From: Candidatus Stoquefichus sp. SB1
GTDB taxonomy: Bacteria; Bacillota_I; Bacilli_A; Erysipelotrichales; Coprobacillaceae
Direction of reading: 5' to 3'
DNA length: 64,000 nucleotides
Assembly (NCBI RefSeq): GCF_001244545.1
Contig: NZ_LN852695.1
Location: 62,001 to 126,000 of the forward strand
This document shows positions 9,234 to 17,520 of the stretch, piece by piece; the first letter of the stretch is position 1, and the number at the start of each line of letters is the position of its first letter. A program made the position numbers and the translations under genes. The notes under the pieces are model-generated. The model did not search any database. It was not told the origin of the DNA and saw only the letters and a list, made by a program, of their open reading frames with translations.

Positions 9234-10013
9234 TTAAAGATTCCAACAATGATTTAATGGTCCACTGCCATGTCCTAAATCAAGTCCATCTTTTAAAGCA
9301 CCTGTAATATATGCTTTGGCTTTTTGAACACTTGTAACCATATCATCACCCATTGCTAAATTGGCTGCAATAGCACTAGATAAAGTACAACCCGTCCCAT
9401 GTGTATTAGGATTATTGATATGTTCACTCTTTAACCAGATAACATCATCACCATGATATAATAAATCATCTGATCTATCTTCAAAATGTCCTCCTTTAAT
9501 TAAAATATCACCATGATACCACTGGCGTATTTCTTTAGCTGCTAAAATCATATCTTCTTGACAAGTTATTGTATGATCTACTAACACTTCAGCCTCAGGA
9601 ATATTAGGTGTAATGATATCTGCCATCAAAATGAGTTCCTCTTTTAATGCTGTTAAAGCCTGATCGGCTAATAATCTTGAGCCACTTGTTGAAAGCATCA
9701 CAGGATCAACAACAATATTTTTTGCCTGATACTTTTTGAGTTGTTCAACAATTTGATGAATCAATTGTGTTTCTGACACCATACCTATTTTAATAGCATC
9801 AGGATAAATATCTTCAAAAACACATTGAAACTGTTCTTTTAAAAATTCAGGTGTCACATTCATAATATCTTTTACACCCAATGTATTTTGTGCAACCAAA
9901 GCTGTGATAATACTCATGCCATACACCTTATGTGCCATAAATGTTTTTAAATCAGCTTGTGCCCCTGCTCCACCTGTAGGATCAGTGCCAGCAATTGTTA
10001 ATACTGTTTTCAT
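9234..10013 (-). CDS. thiD: Hydroxymethylpyrimidine/phosphomethylpyrimidine kinase ThiD
   Basis: This 259-residue ribokinase-fold enzyme phosphorylates HMP to HMP-P and then HMP-PP in thiamine synthesis. Diagnostic motifs are AGTDPTGGAGAQADLKTF at the N-terminus, VVDPVMLSTSG, and the anion-hole signature HGTGCTLSSAIAANLA. It is the last gene of the TPP-riboswitch operon, starting two bases after the HAD gene stop. Without thiC in the window, it probably works in salvage of imported or recycled HMP. Confidence 0.93.
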   Translation of the reverse strand: MKTVLTIAGTDPTGGAGAQADLKTFMAHKVYGMSIITALVAQNTLGVKDIMNVTPEFLKEQFQCVFEDIYPDAIKIGMVSETQLIHQIVEQLKKYQAKNIVVDPVMLSTSGSRLLADQALTALKEELILMADIITPNIPEAEVLVDHTITCQEDMILAAKEIRQWYHGDILIKGGHFEDRSDDLLYHGDDVIWLKSEHINNPNTHGTGCTLSSAIAANLAMGDDMVTSVQKAKAYITGALKDGLDLGHGSGPLNHCWNL

Positions 10014-10014
10014 C

Positions 10015-10647
10015 TTATACCTCCATATTTTGAAAAGATTGATATGTTTGATCGGCTGTTAAAACAATTTGATTCCAATCCGAATCATTCGCTTTATCAT
10101 AAATTGCTTTAACATAAAAACCTGCTTTTTTTGCTGTCACAATAGCATGTAATGCATCTTCTACAACAATACATTTATCAATGGATAAATTTAATGTTTG
10201 GGCAGCATATTGATAACTTCTTTGATCTTGTTTGGTATATTGTATATCTTCACAAGAAATAACACTTTGAAAATAATGTCTCATATGAAATTGTTTTAAT
10301 ACATTTTCTGTTATGTCACGATGGTTAGCAGTTAATATACACATTGAAATATTTTGTTGTAAACATTTTTCTAAAAAAGCAATAACTCCTTCTTTAAGCG
10401 TCACTGATTGATATTCTTTTTCTAATTGCGTCATAAATCCCTTTTGAATATCAATCAATGATTCAGATAAATGATATGTTTCTTTTAAATATATAGCAGC
10501 TTCATGTAATGAAAGTGGTTTTAGAGATTGCAATAAATCTTTTTGTGGTTGAATATGAAGATGTTCTAAATAATGAATAGAGAGAACATCCCATATATGC
10601 ATCGAATCAAGTAAAGTCCCATCTAAATCAAAAATATATCCTTTCAT
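10015..10647 (-). CDS. HAD phosphatase in the thiamine operon, candidate TMP phosphatase
   Basis: This 210-residue HAD protein of the beta-phosphoglucomutase-like subgroup has motif I FDLDGTLLDSMHIWD, an alpha-helical cap, motif II CILTANHRD, and motif IV VVEDALHAIVTAKKAG. It overlaps thiE by four bases (ATGA) and abuts thiD, so it belongs to the thiamine operon. ThiE makes thiamine monophosphate; cells without ThiL need a phosphatase before thiamine pyrophosphokinase. HAD enzymes fill that role in some organisms, so TMP dephosphorylation is a reasonable guess, not proven. HMP-P or a general house-cleaning substrate is also possible. Confidence 0.8.
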   Translation of the reverse strand: MKGYIFDLDGTLLDSMHIWDVLSIHYLEHLHIQPQKDLLQSLKPLSLHEAAIYLKETYHLSESLIDIQKGFMTQLEKEYQSVTLKEGVIAFLEKCLQQNISMCILTANHRDITENVLKQFHMRHYFQSVISCEDIQYTKQDQRSYQYAAQTLNLSIDKCIVVEDALHAIVTAKKAGFYVKAIYDKANDSDWNQIVLTADQTYQSFQNMEV

Positions 10648-11279
10648 AATAACAATACCTGTTCTTTTAATTCAATTGCTGATTGTTGAATATGCTCTTG
10701 TGCTAAAATAGCACTCACAACAGCTACTCCTGCAACGCCTGTATCCTTTAAAGCCATAATATTTTCATGATGAATTCCACCAATCGCAACCACTGGTATA
10801 GAAACAGCATCACAAATATCCCTTAATGTTTGTTTATCAACTACAATGGCATCATCTTTTGTTTGCGTTGAAAAAACAGCACCCACTCCTAAATAATCAG
10901 CTCCTGCCTGATAAGCACTTACAGCCTGTTCAACAGAATGAACAGAAACTCCTAAAATCTTATTTGGTCCAATTCTTTTTCTTACATCCTTAGCTTGCAT
11001 ATCATGTTGCCCAACATGAATCCCATCTCCATTAACTGCTAACATGACTTCAACATTATCATTAATGATGAAAGGAACATGATATTTTTCACAAAGCTTC
11101 TTCACTTCTTTTGCTTCCTCAATAAAACTTTGATTATCCATATGTTTTTCTCTTAACTGAACACATGTAACACCACCTTTTAATGCTTCTTCAATATCTT
11201 CATAAAAAGAGTGATGTACCCATCTTTGATCAGTCACAAGATATAAACACATTGCTTGTTGTATACTATCTTCTTTCAA
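10644..11279 (-). CDS. thiE: Thiamine phosphate synthase ThiE
   Basis: This 211-residue TIM barrel joins HMP-PP and thiazole phosphate to give thiamine monophosphate. It shows LYLVTDQRW, VTCVQLREKHMD, FIINDNVEVML with GIHVGQHDM (diphosphate binding), LGVSVHS, GADYLGVGAVFSTQTK and VVAIGGI. The start is a TTG at 11279, with GGAGG nine bases upstream; it overlaps the end of thiM by 14 bases, which suggests coupled translation. Confidence 0.93.
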   Translation of the reverse strand: MKEDSIQQAMCLYLVTDQRWVHHSFYEDIEEALKGGVTCVQLREKHMDNQSFIEEAKEVKKLCEKYHVPFIINDNVEVMLAVNGDGIHVGQHDMQAKDVRKRIGPNKILGVSVHSVEQAVSAYQAGADYLGVGAVFSTQTKDDAIVVDKQTLRDICDAVSIPVVAIGGIHHENIMALKDTGVAGVAVVSAILAQEHIQQSAIELKEQVLLL

Positions 11280-12090
11280 CTTTAAGTCCCTCCTCTAAAC
11301 GATGAAAATCCATCAAATAAAGATAATCCATTAAATAAACTCTCAAACTCCCTATTCCTAATTGTTCCTGTTGAATCCTTTGAAAAGCCAATTCACCACT
11401 ATATCCCATAATTGCTGTAGCACAAGCAACAGCTAATAAAACTGACTCTGTATTTGCTGATACATAAACACCAGTTATTGCACTTAACATACATCCTGTT
11501 CCTGTAATCAATGACATTTGTGGACAACCATTTTGAATCAGATAAGCTTCTTTTTCATTCGCAATCACATCTATAGCCCCACTGATAGAAATCACTGCTC
11601 CTGTTTTTTGACTCAATCTTTTAGCAAAAGCAATCACATCATCTCTATTATTTTCATCAATCGCATCTTCCTCGCTTGCATCAACACCTCTTGTCGTTGA
11701 TGTATTTAACGCAATTGCTTTTATCTCTGAAATATTTCCTCTAATGACAGTCATCTTAACTTCATCTAAGAGTTGCTGTATACACTCATTACGTAAAGAA
11801 CTAGCACCAGCCCCAACAGGATCCAATATAACTGGATGTCCTAATGCATTCGCCTTCTTTCCAGCTTTTATCATTGACGCTATTGTTCTTTGATTTAAAG
11901 TTCCAATATTTAAAACCAATCCCTGACAAATACTTGTAATCTCTTCAACCTCTTTCTCATCATCAGCCATAATTGGACTTCCCTTAACAGCTAATACTGC
12001 ATTGGCGCAATCATTCATTGTCACTGCATTTGTTATACAATGAATTAATGGCTTTTTCTCACACACATTTTGCATAATTTTTTCAAACAT
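11266..12090 (-). CDS. thiM: Hydroxyethylthiazole kinase ThiM
   Basis: This enzyme of about 274 residues phosphorylates 4-methyl-5-hydroxyethylthiazole, a salvage step. Key signs are PLIHCITNAVTMNDCANAVLA near the N-terminus, GSPIMADDEKEVEEI, LDPVGAGAS, VIRGNISEI and the GTGCMLSAITG anion hole. The ATG at 12090 has AAAGGAGAG eight bases upstream. The reading frame stays open for another 31 codons, but that stretch is the TPP riboswitch expression platform and is not coding. thiM is the first gene of the operon thiM-thiE-HAD-thiD. Confidence 0.93.
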   Translation of the reverse strand: MFEKIMQNVCEKKPLIHCITNAVTMNDCANAVLAVKGSPIMADDEKEVEEITSICQGLVLNIGTLNQRTIASMIKAGKKANALGHPVILDPVGAGASSLRNECIQQLLDEVKMTVIRGNISEIKAIALNTSTTRGVDASEEDAIDENNRDDVIAFAKRLSQKTGAVISISGAIDVIANEKEAYLIQNGCPQMSLITGTGCMLSAITGVYVSANTESVLLAVACATAIMGYSGELAFQRIQQEQLGIGSLRVYLMDYLYLMDFHRLEEGLKVERR

Positions 12091-12109
12091 CTTATCATCT
12101 CTCCTTTTA

Positions 12110-12141
12110 ATATAAAAAGGAATATGCCCGTGACATATTCC
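12110..12141 (-). terminator. Riboswitch expression-platform terminator
   Basis: On the minus strand GGAATATG and CATATTCC pair around a seven-base loop and are followed by TTTTTATATT. It sits between the TPP aptamer and the thiM ribosome site, so TPP binding probably promotes premature termination. Confidence 0.75.
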
Positions 12142-12158
12142 CTTACTTTGTAAAGTAT

Positions 12159-12238
12159 AAATCCCTCCGTTGGCATTACCCAAATCAGGTGCGGTCGAAG
12201 TTCACAACTTCCTCTCAGCCTATTTATAAGCTCCCGTA
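12159..12238 (-). ncRNA. TPP riboswitch (THI element)
   Basis: Read on the minus strand, the region contains the conserved GGCTGAGAGG, a variable hairpin (GAAGTTGTGAACTTC), ACCGCACCTGATTTGGG, TAATGCCAACGGAGGGA and the 5' partner GGGAGC. These are the J2/3, P3, P4-P5 and P1 hallmarks of the thiamine pyrophosphate aptamer. It lies only about 70 bases upstream of thiM and starts some 11 bases after the noc stop codon. Confidence 0.95.
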
Positions 12239-12248
12239 CTATCATATT

Positions 12249-13022
12249 CTATTTTTTCATCTTAATTATATAAATCATTTCATCATCTGTTTCTTGACTT
12301 TCTACAACTGTTTCTACTCCTGCCTGTTGAACCATCTGTACAGCTTGTTCAATTGTATTCATTGCTATTTTTAAATTTTGAGAAATACTCTTTGTTTTTG
12401 GCTTTGTCTGTGGAACTTTTGGTTCTATCTTACTCTTAATTTTTTGTTCCGTCTGTTCAACATTTAAACCTTTATCCATGATTTCTCTTAACATATTATT
12501 TTGTTTAGCAGTTGTATCTAACTTTAAGAGTGCACGTGCATGTCGCTCTGTAATATCTCTTCTTCTGACAGCTTCCTGAACTGTCATAGGCAATTGTAAT
12601 AATCTTAATTTATTAGCAATTGTTGATTGTTTTTTACCAACTTTTTGAGCCAATTGTTCTTGTGTTAAATTTTGTGTATCAATCAACTGTTGATAAGCCA
12701 AGGCTTCTTCAATTGGTGATAAGTTTTCTCTTTGAATATTTTCAACAATCGCCGCAGTTGCTGTTTGTTGTTCATCTAATGTTTGTACAATACAAGGAAC
12801 TTCATCCAATTTTGCAAGTTTACACGCACGATATCTTCTTTCTCCAACAACAATTTGATATTTACCATTATATGGTCTTACAACAATTGGTTGTAATAAT
12901 CCATTTTGTTGTATAGATACTGATAATTCTTGAATCTTTTCATTTTCAAAATGTGTTCTCGGCTGATTTTCATTAGCAACAATTTGATTAATATCAATAA
13001 ATTTATACATTGGTTCTTTCAC
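12249..13022 (-). CDS. noc: ParB-family protein, Noc-like nucleoid occlusion protein
   Basis: This ParB/Noc-family protein of about 257 residues has the CTP-binding motif GERRYRACK, the ENIQRENLSPIEEALAYQQL segment, and a helix-turn-helix KKQSTIANKLRLLQLP whose QSTIANKLRLL form resembles Noc rather than Spo0J. No ParA lies beside it, and it sits near mnmG-rsmG as noc does in Bacillus. The extended N-terminal amphipathic helix of Bacillus Noc is not evident. I favour the GTG at 13022, eight bases after AAGGAG; the ATG at 13010 is an alternative. A plain ParB cannot be excluded. Confidence 0.8.
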   Translation of the reverse strand: MKEPMYKFIDINQIVANENQPRTHFENEKIQELSVSIQQNGLLQPIVVRPYNGKYQIVVGERRYRACKLAKLDEVPCIVQTLDEQQTATAAIVENIQRENLSPIEEALAYQQLIDTQNLTQEQLAQKVGKKQSTIANKLRLLQLPMTVQEAVRRRDITERHARALLKLDTTAKQNNMLREIMDKGLNVEQTEQKIKSKIEPKVPQTKPKTKSISQNLKIAMNTIEQAVQMVQQAGVETVVESQETDDEMIYIIKMKK

Positions 13023-13090
13023 ATTCTTCACTCCTTATAATCCGTTTCATATTATAACATTTTTCGTAGCGAAACAAAAGATATCTTATG

Positions 13091-13120
13091 CTAAAAGGAA
13101 CGTGAAATTTTATCACGTTC
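13091..13120 (-). terminator. Intrinsic terminator of the first LytTR module
   Basis: On the minus strand GAACGTGA and TCACGTTC form an 8-bp stem followed by CTTTT. It separates the LytTR gene from noc. Confidence 0.7.
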
Positions 13121-13124
13121 GTTA

Positions 13125-13733
13125 TTAAAATTTATATTTTCTACCAATTGGCAGTCTTTCTCCATTATTTAATATCAGTTCCTGCCCTTGCTGAGAGTGA
13201 ACATAAGTTTGATTCACAATAATACTTTTATGAATACGTTTAAAATTTATTGGAAGTTTTTTTAGCATATCACTTATTTTCTCTCTTATTCGATATTCAC
13301 TATTTAAGGTATGAATAACGAGATAATGACCATATGATTCAATATAAGTGATTTGACTACTTTCTAATTGAATATGTGTATAACCTATTTTTAATGTTAA
13401 TATACTTTCTAGATTTTGATAAATTTTTGTAATCACATGAATGATATTTTCAATATCATTATCAAACTGATCTTTACGGATAAAACCTAGAGGGCTATAA
13501 TCTAGTGCTAAAAATATCAATTCAGCATTATTTAAAATATAGATAACGGTATGACTAGGATAAACATGTGATTGTAAATCCCAAATAGAATTAACTTCTT
13601 TAAATACAATGAATGGTTCTTTCAGGTTTTCATATGATACATATTGGATATGAGCAATAAAACGATTAAGATGAGTTTGGATATGTTGAAAAAGATAGTT
13701 ATCTTTAGTATCTATATAAACATTAAGTTTCAT
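13125..13733 (-). CDS. LytTR-family DNA-binding regulator (module 1)
   Basis: The C-terminal half (about residues 105-202) is a LytTR domain: ITYIESYGHYLVIHT, the RIREKISDMLKKLP helix, FKRIHKSIIVNQTYV and LNNGERLPIGRKYK. The N-terminal 100 residues resemble a response-regulator receiver fold in outline, but I see no phosphorylatable Asp context, so control by phosphorylation is unlikely. The gene overlaps the upstream membrane-protein gene by 11 bases. By analogy with LytTR regulatory systems such as HdrRM and BrsRM, the membrane partner may hold this regulator inactive. Targets are unknown apart from probable autoregulation. Confidence 0.82.
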   Translation of the reverse strand: MKLNVYIDTKDNYLFQHIQTHLNRFIAHIQYVSYENLKEPFIVFKEVNSIWDLQSHVYPSHTVIYILNNAELIFLALDYSPLGFIRKDQFDNDIENIIHVITKIYQNLESILTLKIGYTHIQLESSQITYIESYGHYLVIHTLNSEYRIREKISDMLKKLPINFKRIHKSIIVNQTYVHSQQGQELILNNGERLPIGRKYKF

Positions 13734-14361
13734 TGTCTTTCCTCACTTTCTCAATATATTCAGCAAATCTCATAGTTGTATCTTGTAAAGCATCTTTAAT
13801 ATGGTAAGGATCGTCTATATGAATACCTAATTGTTCGATATATTCAAGTCCTCTTAAACAATTTTGTTTTTCAAAATAAAGATTATCTGGCATGATGCGT
13901 ATCAATGTTCCATCTTTTAAAGTTATATTAAAGATAATGGAATGTCCTTTTTGCGCCCAGCCCATATAAACATCACTATATAATAATGTAAAATGGTCAA
14001 TATCATTTATCTTGATTTGTAAATCCGGTATCTGAGGCTGATTGAATATTAAGCGAAATGATTGTAAATATCTATCTTTGAGATGAGTCGTAGCATAATA
14101 AGAAAGATGTGTTTTATCAATCTCTATATATTGTTTACTCCCATATGTTGATAGACCAACAATAGTTGCAATCATATATATCAAAACAAGTGCAATCTTC
14201 ATTCCTCCTAAGGCATAAGGAGTTGTTTGAAAAAATGAGTTTCCTTTAAACAAACTAATCAAAAAATAATACACTCCTACATATCCAATTAAACCGCTTA
14301 TCAAGTCAAGCAAAATCAGTTTACGACTTGTTAACTTACCAATAATGACTTTATCTTTCAT
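13723..14361 (-). CDS. Two-TM membrane protein paired with LytTR (module 1)
   Basis: This 212-residue protein of unknown family has two hydrophobic segments (about residues 15-36 and 52-72) and a cytosolic C-terminal beta-rich region, including DIDHFTLLYSD, FNITLKDGTLIRIMP and YIEQLGIHIDDPYHIKDAL. The organisation suggests a membrane-anchored PH-like sensor, but this is inference. It is encoded just upstream of, and overlapping, a LytTR regulator, and has a paralogue in the same arrangement at 38929-39513. A membrane-bound regulator of the LytTR protein is the working idea. Confidence 0.65.
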   Translation of the reverse strand: MKDKVIIGKLTSRKLILLDLISGLIGYVGVYYFLISLFKGNSFFQTTPYALGGMKIALVLIYMIATIVGLSTYGSKQYIEIDKTHLSYYATTHLKDRYLQSFRLIFNQPQIPDLQIKINDIDHFTLLYSDVYMGWAQKGHSIIFNITLKDGTLIRIMPDNLYFEKQNCLRGLEYIEQLGIHIDDPYHIKDALQDTTMRFAEYIEKVRKDNET

Positions 14362-14384
14362 TTCTTTCTCCTCCTGACATATTC

Positions 14385-14393
14385 ATTATATCA
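14385..14393 (-). promoter_or_regulatory. Extended -10 promoter of LytTR module 1
   Basis: On the minus strand TGATATAAT gives an extended -10, with TATAAT at 14385-14390. The matching -35 position (ATGATA, 14408-14413) is poor, as expected of an activator-dependent promoter. Confidence 0.5.
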
Positions 14394-14414
14394 ATAGTTA
14401 TATCTTTTATCATG

Positions 14415-14444
14415 TTTTAGGCATAAACAACCTTTTTTCAGGCA
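14415..14444 (-). promoter_or_regulatory. Direct repeats upstream of LytTR module 1, candidate LytTR binding site
   Basis: On the minus strand TGCCTGAAA and TGCCTAAAA are direct repeats 21 bases apart (9-bp repeats, 12-bp gap), lying immediately upstream of the weak -35. LytTR proteins typically bind 9-bp direct repeats with 12-13 bp between them. This suggests autoregulation by the LytTR gene of the same operon. Confidence 0.5.
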
Positions 14445-14472
14445 CAAAAAAAGACGAATAGTTATCGTCTTA
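14445..14472 (-). terminator. Intrinsic terminator of mnmG-rsmG
   Basis: On the minus strand AAGACGA and TTCGTCTT form a stem followed by T7. It overlaps the rsmG stop codon. Confidence 0.8.
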
Positions 14473-15174
14473 TAATGGTTTCTTTTTAATTTGTCCAAAT
14501 GCTCTAGGATATTTAGCAGGCGTTGTCTTAATTTTTTGAATATAAATATTACAACGATGATCATTTTCATCTGTTAATGTAAAATCAACTTCATTCATGA
14601 CTTTTCCACCTAATTTCTCAATTCCCTGTTTTGCTTCACTCAATTCCTCTTTTGCTTTTAATCCTTTTAAAGTGATAAAATAACCACTAGGTTTTACCAA
14701 AGGTAAACACAATTCATCAAGAATATTCAATCTTGCAACGGCTCTTGCTGTTACTATATCAAAAGATTCACGATGATCTTTAGCATATTCTTCTGCTCTT
14801 GCACTTATGGCTTCAACCTGATCTAACTGTAAAACTTCTACTAAATGTTTTAAGAAAGTTATACGTTTTGTTAGTGAATCAACAATTGTGATTTTTAAAT
14901 CAGGATAAATGATTTTTAATGGAATAGATGGAAATCCTGCCCCTGCACCAATATCACATAAAGATTGATGATTAAAACCATAATCAAAAGAAATTGTTAA
15001 TGAATCATAGAAATGTTTAAGATAAACATCTTCTTTTTGAGTAATAGCTGTTAGATTCATTTTGTTATTCCATTCTATTAATGTTTCATAATATTGATGA
15101 AATTGTTGTAATTGTTTATTTGTAAGTGTGATTCCTTGTTTTAATAAGGCTTCAATAAATTGTTCTTGGTTCAT
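14470..15174 (-). CDS. rsmG: 16S rRNA (guanine527-N7)-methyltransferase RsmG
   Basis: This 234-residue Rossmann-fold methyltransferase shows the GidB hallmarks: WNNKMNLTAIT, HFYDSL, the SAM-binding LCDIGAGAGFPSIPLKI, VDSLTKRITFLKHLVE, and TARAVARLNILDELCLP. It methylates G527 of 16S rRNA on the 30S subunit. It follows mnmG by nine bases, the standard Bacillota order. The usual neighbour noc is displaced by about 1.4 kb because of the LytTR module. Confidence 0.96.
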   Translation of the reverse strand: MNQEQFIEALLKQGITLTNKQLQQFHQYYETLIEWNNKMNLTAITQKEDVYLKHFYDSLTISFDYGFNHQSLCDIGAGAGFPSIPLKIIYPDLKITIVDSLTKRITFLKHLVEVLQLDQVEAISARAEEYAKDHRESFDIVTARAVARLNILDELCLPLVKPSGYFITLKGLKAKEELSEAKQGIEKLGGKVMNEVDFTLTDENDHRCNIYIQKIKTTPAKYPRAFGQIKKKPL

Positions 15175-15183
15175 ATATACCTC

Positions 15184-17046
15184 TTAATAATATTGTTTTA
15201 AATAAATAAGCAATACAGATATGTCAGCAGGATTAATACCTGAAATTCTTGATGCTTGAGCAATTGTCATTGGTCTAATTTCAGATAATTTTTGTTTTGC
15301 TTCTAAAGATAAATTCAAGACTTGATGATAATCAATATCTAATGGAATTTGTTTTTCTTCCATTTTCTTTTGTTTTTCTACTTGTCTTAATGCTTTATCA
15401 ATATAACCCTTATACTTAATGAGAATTGTTACTCTTTTTTCTTCTTCTAATGAAAGATGAGCATCTTCAATAAAAGGTTTTATCTTCTGATAATCCATTT
15501 CTGGTCTTTGAAGTAATGATTTTGCACTCATACCTTCATTTAAACGTGATGACCCCAATTGCTCTAAGACATCATTAATTTCATGTTTAGGAGTGAAACG
15601 GATACTTTCTAATCTTTCAATTTCATTATGAATACGTTGCATTTTATTTAAATATGTTTGATAAACTTCTTCACTAACAAGATGTGCCTGATAACCATAT
15701 TTTCTTAAACGTTCATCAGCATTATCATGTCTTAACAATAAACGATATTCAGCCCTAGATGTCAACATACGATAAGGCTCTTTTGTTCCCTTTGTCACTA
15801 GGTCATCAATCATAACACCAATATAGGCTTCATCTCTTCTTAAAATCAATGGTGCTTTACCACTTAGTTTTTGAGATGCATTGATACCCGCTATTAAACC
15901 TTGTGCAGCAGCTTCTTCATAACCACTTGTTCCATTAATCTGCCCCGCTGTAAATAAATTTTTAATCACTTTTGTTTCTAAACTAGGCCATAATTGTAAT
16001 GGATCAATTGCATCATATTCAATAGCATAAGCATATTTTAAAATTTGACAGTTTTCTAATCCTGGAATTGTTCGAATCATTTGTTCTTGAATATCATGAG
16101 GCATAGATGTTGAAAAGCCTTGAACATAAATCGTATTCATTTCTTTTGACTCAGGTTCTAAGAAAATCTGATGTTGTGATTTATCTGAGAATTTAACAAT
16201 TTTATCTTCAATTGAAGGACAATAACGTGGACCGATTCCTTTAACAATTCCTGAATACATACTACATTTTGATAAATTATCTCTAATGATTTGATGTGTT
16301 GTTTCATTTGTATATGTTAAATAACAAGGTGTTTGTTCTTCTATTGAAATGAAGTTTGTTGTTTCATAACTAAAAGCTAAAGGTTCATCTGTTCCTGGTT
16401 GACATTGAGTTTTTGAATAATCAACACTGTTGATTTCTACACGAGGAGGTGTTCCTGTTTTTAATCTTTGAATTCTAAATCCTAAATCTTTTAATCTATC
16501 AGACAAAAATAATGATTGTCTCTCCTGATCAGGCCCACTTGGTGTTTTCTGATCACCAACTAAAATCTCAGCCTTTAAATAAGTTCCTGTCGTTAAGATA
16601 ACCGTCATTCCTAGATATGTTTCACCAGTATCTAAAATCACACCTTTAACAGTATCGTCTTCTATAATTAAATCTTCAACCATACCTTCAACAATATCAA
16701 GATTATCCTGTTGCTTTAAGATATTTTGCATATAACGAGGATAAGCTTTTTTATCAGCTTGAGCACGCAAAGATTGAACGCCTGGACCTTTTGCAGTATT
16801 TAACATTTTCATTTGTAGATAAGTTGCATCGGCTGTTTTTCCCATCTGTCCACCCAATGCATCAATCTCTCTGACAATAATTCCTTTAGCCGGACCACCA
16901 ATCGATGTATTACATGGTAAAGATCCTACATTATCAAAATGAGACGTTATTAACAATGTTTTATTTCCTATTCTCGCAGGGGCTAAAGCCGCTTCAATTC
17001 CTGCATGTCCTCCACCAACAACAATCACATCATACATATCTTTCAC
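15184..17046 (-). CDS. mnmG: tRNA uridine-5-carboxymethylaminomethyl enzyme MnmG (GidA)
   Basis: This 620-residue FAD/NAD protein works with MnmE to modify U34 of certain tRNAs. The N-terminal dinucleotide fold [48 protein letters not shown], the catalytic-Cys region [13 protein letters not shown], the FAD motif [19 protein letters not shown], and the MnmE-binding C-terminus ([27 protein letters not shown]) are all present. Length is normal. It leads the mnmG-rsmG operon from a promoter that overlaps a perfect palindrome. Confidence 0.97.
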   Translation of the reverse strand: MKDMYDVIVVGGGHAGIEAALAPARIGNKTLLITSHFDNVGSLPCNTSIGGPAKGIIVREIDALGGQMGKTADATYLQMKMLNTAKGPGVQSLRAQADKKAYPRYMQNILKQQDNLDIVEGMVEDLIIEDDTVKGVILDTGETYLGMTVILTTGTYLKAEILVGDQKTPSGPDQERQSLFLSDRLKDLGFRIQRLKTGTPPRVEINSVDYSKTQCQPGTDEPLAFSYETTNFISIEEQTPCYLTYTNETTHQIIRDNLSKCSMYSGIVKGIGPRYCPSIEDKIVKFSDKSQHQIFLEPESKEMNTIYVQGFSTSMPHDIQEQMIRTIPGLENCQILKYAYAIEYDAIDPLQLWPSLETKVIKNLFTAGQINGTSGYEEAAAQGLIAGINASQKLSGKAPLILRRDEAYIGVMIDDLVTKGTKEPYRMLTSRAEYRLLLRHDNADERLRKYGYQAHLVSEEVYQTYLNKMQRIHNEIERLESIRFTPKHEINDVLEQLGSSRLNEGMSAKSLLQRPEMDYQKIKPFIEDAHLSLEEEKRVTILIKYKGYIDKALRQVEKQKKMEEKQIPLDIDYHQVLNLSLEAKQKLSEIRPMTIAQASRISGINPADISVLLIYLKQYY

Positions 17047-17064
17047 ACTCCTTGACTAGCATTC

Positions 17065-17093
17065 ATATTAGCACAAATTGATAATATTATCAA
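17065..17093 (-). promoter_or_regulatory. mnmG promoter
   Basis: On the minus strand the -35 is TTGATA (17088-17093) and the -10 TAATAT (17065-17070), with a 17-bp spacer. The start codon is about 20 bases beyond the -10. Confidence 0.6.
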
Positions 17094-17096
17094 TTT
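17075..17096. repeat. Perfect 22-bp palindrome in the mnmG/CoA-binding intergenic region
   Basis: The half-site is AAATTGATAAT, mirrored exactly. It covers the mnmG -35 and lies upstream of the -10 of the divergent gene, so it could be an operator serving both directions. Confidence 0.5.
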
Positions 17097-17107
17097 TAAT
17101 TCATATA

Positions 17108-17116
17108 TGTTATAAT
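17108..17116 (+). promoter_or_regulatory. Extended -10 promoter of the CoA-binding protein gene
   Basis: TGTTATAAT forms an extended -10; no good -35 is visible. The ATG follows at 17133. Confidence 0.45.
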
Positions 17117-17132
17117 AAGTTGAGGTGAGATT

Positions 17133-17510
17133 ATGAATCCAAAAGAGATCTTAAATAAATACTACAATTTTGCAGTTATTGGTGTTTCACAAAATAAAGA
17201 TAAATTTGGTTATAAAATTTATCATAGATTACGTGAAAGAGGTTATAATGTATATGGTATTTCACCGATTTATGATTGTGTTGATGATATCCATTTATAT
17301 TCTAGCCTAGAAGAAGTTGAACAGCCAATTGATGTGGTTGTCTTTGTTGTAAACAAGAAGTTTGCATATGATTATATTGATGAAATGATTGGTTTAGGTA
17401 TTCATTATGCTTGGATGCAGCCGAATACTTATGATGATGAACTTTTGGAATATATGAAAAATGTTGGCATTACACCTATTTTAGCATGTGTTTTAGTAGA
17501 AACAGCATAG
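17133..17510 (+). CDS. CoA-binding domain protein (YccU family)
   Basis: This 125-residue Rossmann-type protein belongs to the CoA_binding_2 family, with FAVIGVSQNKDKFGYKIYHRL, GYNVYGISPI, the VVFVVNK strand and YAWMQPNTYDDELLEYMKNVGI. Such proteins bind CoA through a succinyl-CoA-synthetase-like fold; cellular roles are poorly defined. AGGTGAG precedes the ATG. It is the first of two genes with the acetyltransferase gene directly downstream, so a shared acyl-CoA theme is possible. Confidence 0.85.
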   Translation: MNPKEILNKYYNFAVIGVSQNKDKFGYKIYHRLRERGYNVYGISPIYDCVDDIHLYSSLEEVEQPIDVVVFVVNKKFAYDYIDEMIGLGIHYAWMQPNTYDDELLEYMKNVGITPILACVLVETA

Positions 17511-17520
17511 AGTGGAACAA

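Noticed and set aside
12091-12245. Open frame extending thiM upstream and an overlapping small frame
   Set aside because: This stretch is the TPP aptamer and its terminator; the thiM ribosome site lies next to the ATG at 12090.
13098-13120. GAACGTGA inverted repeat near noc as a parS or Noc-binding site
   Set aside because: It does not match the parS consensus and has a T-run, so it is a terminator for the LytTR gene.
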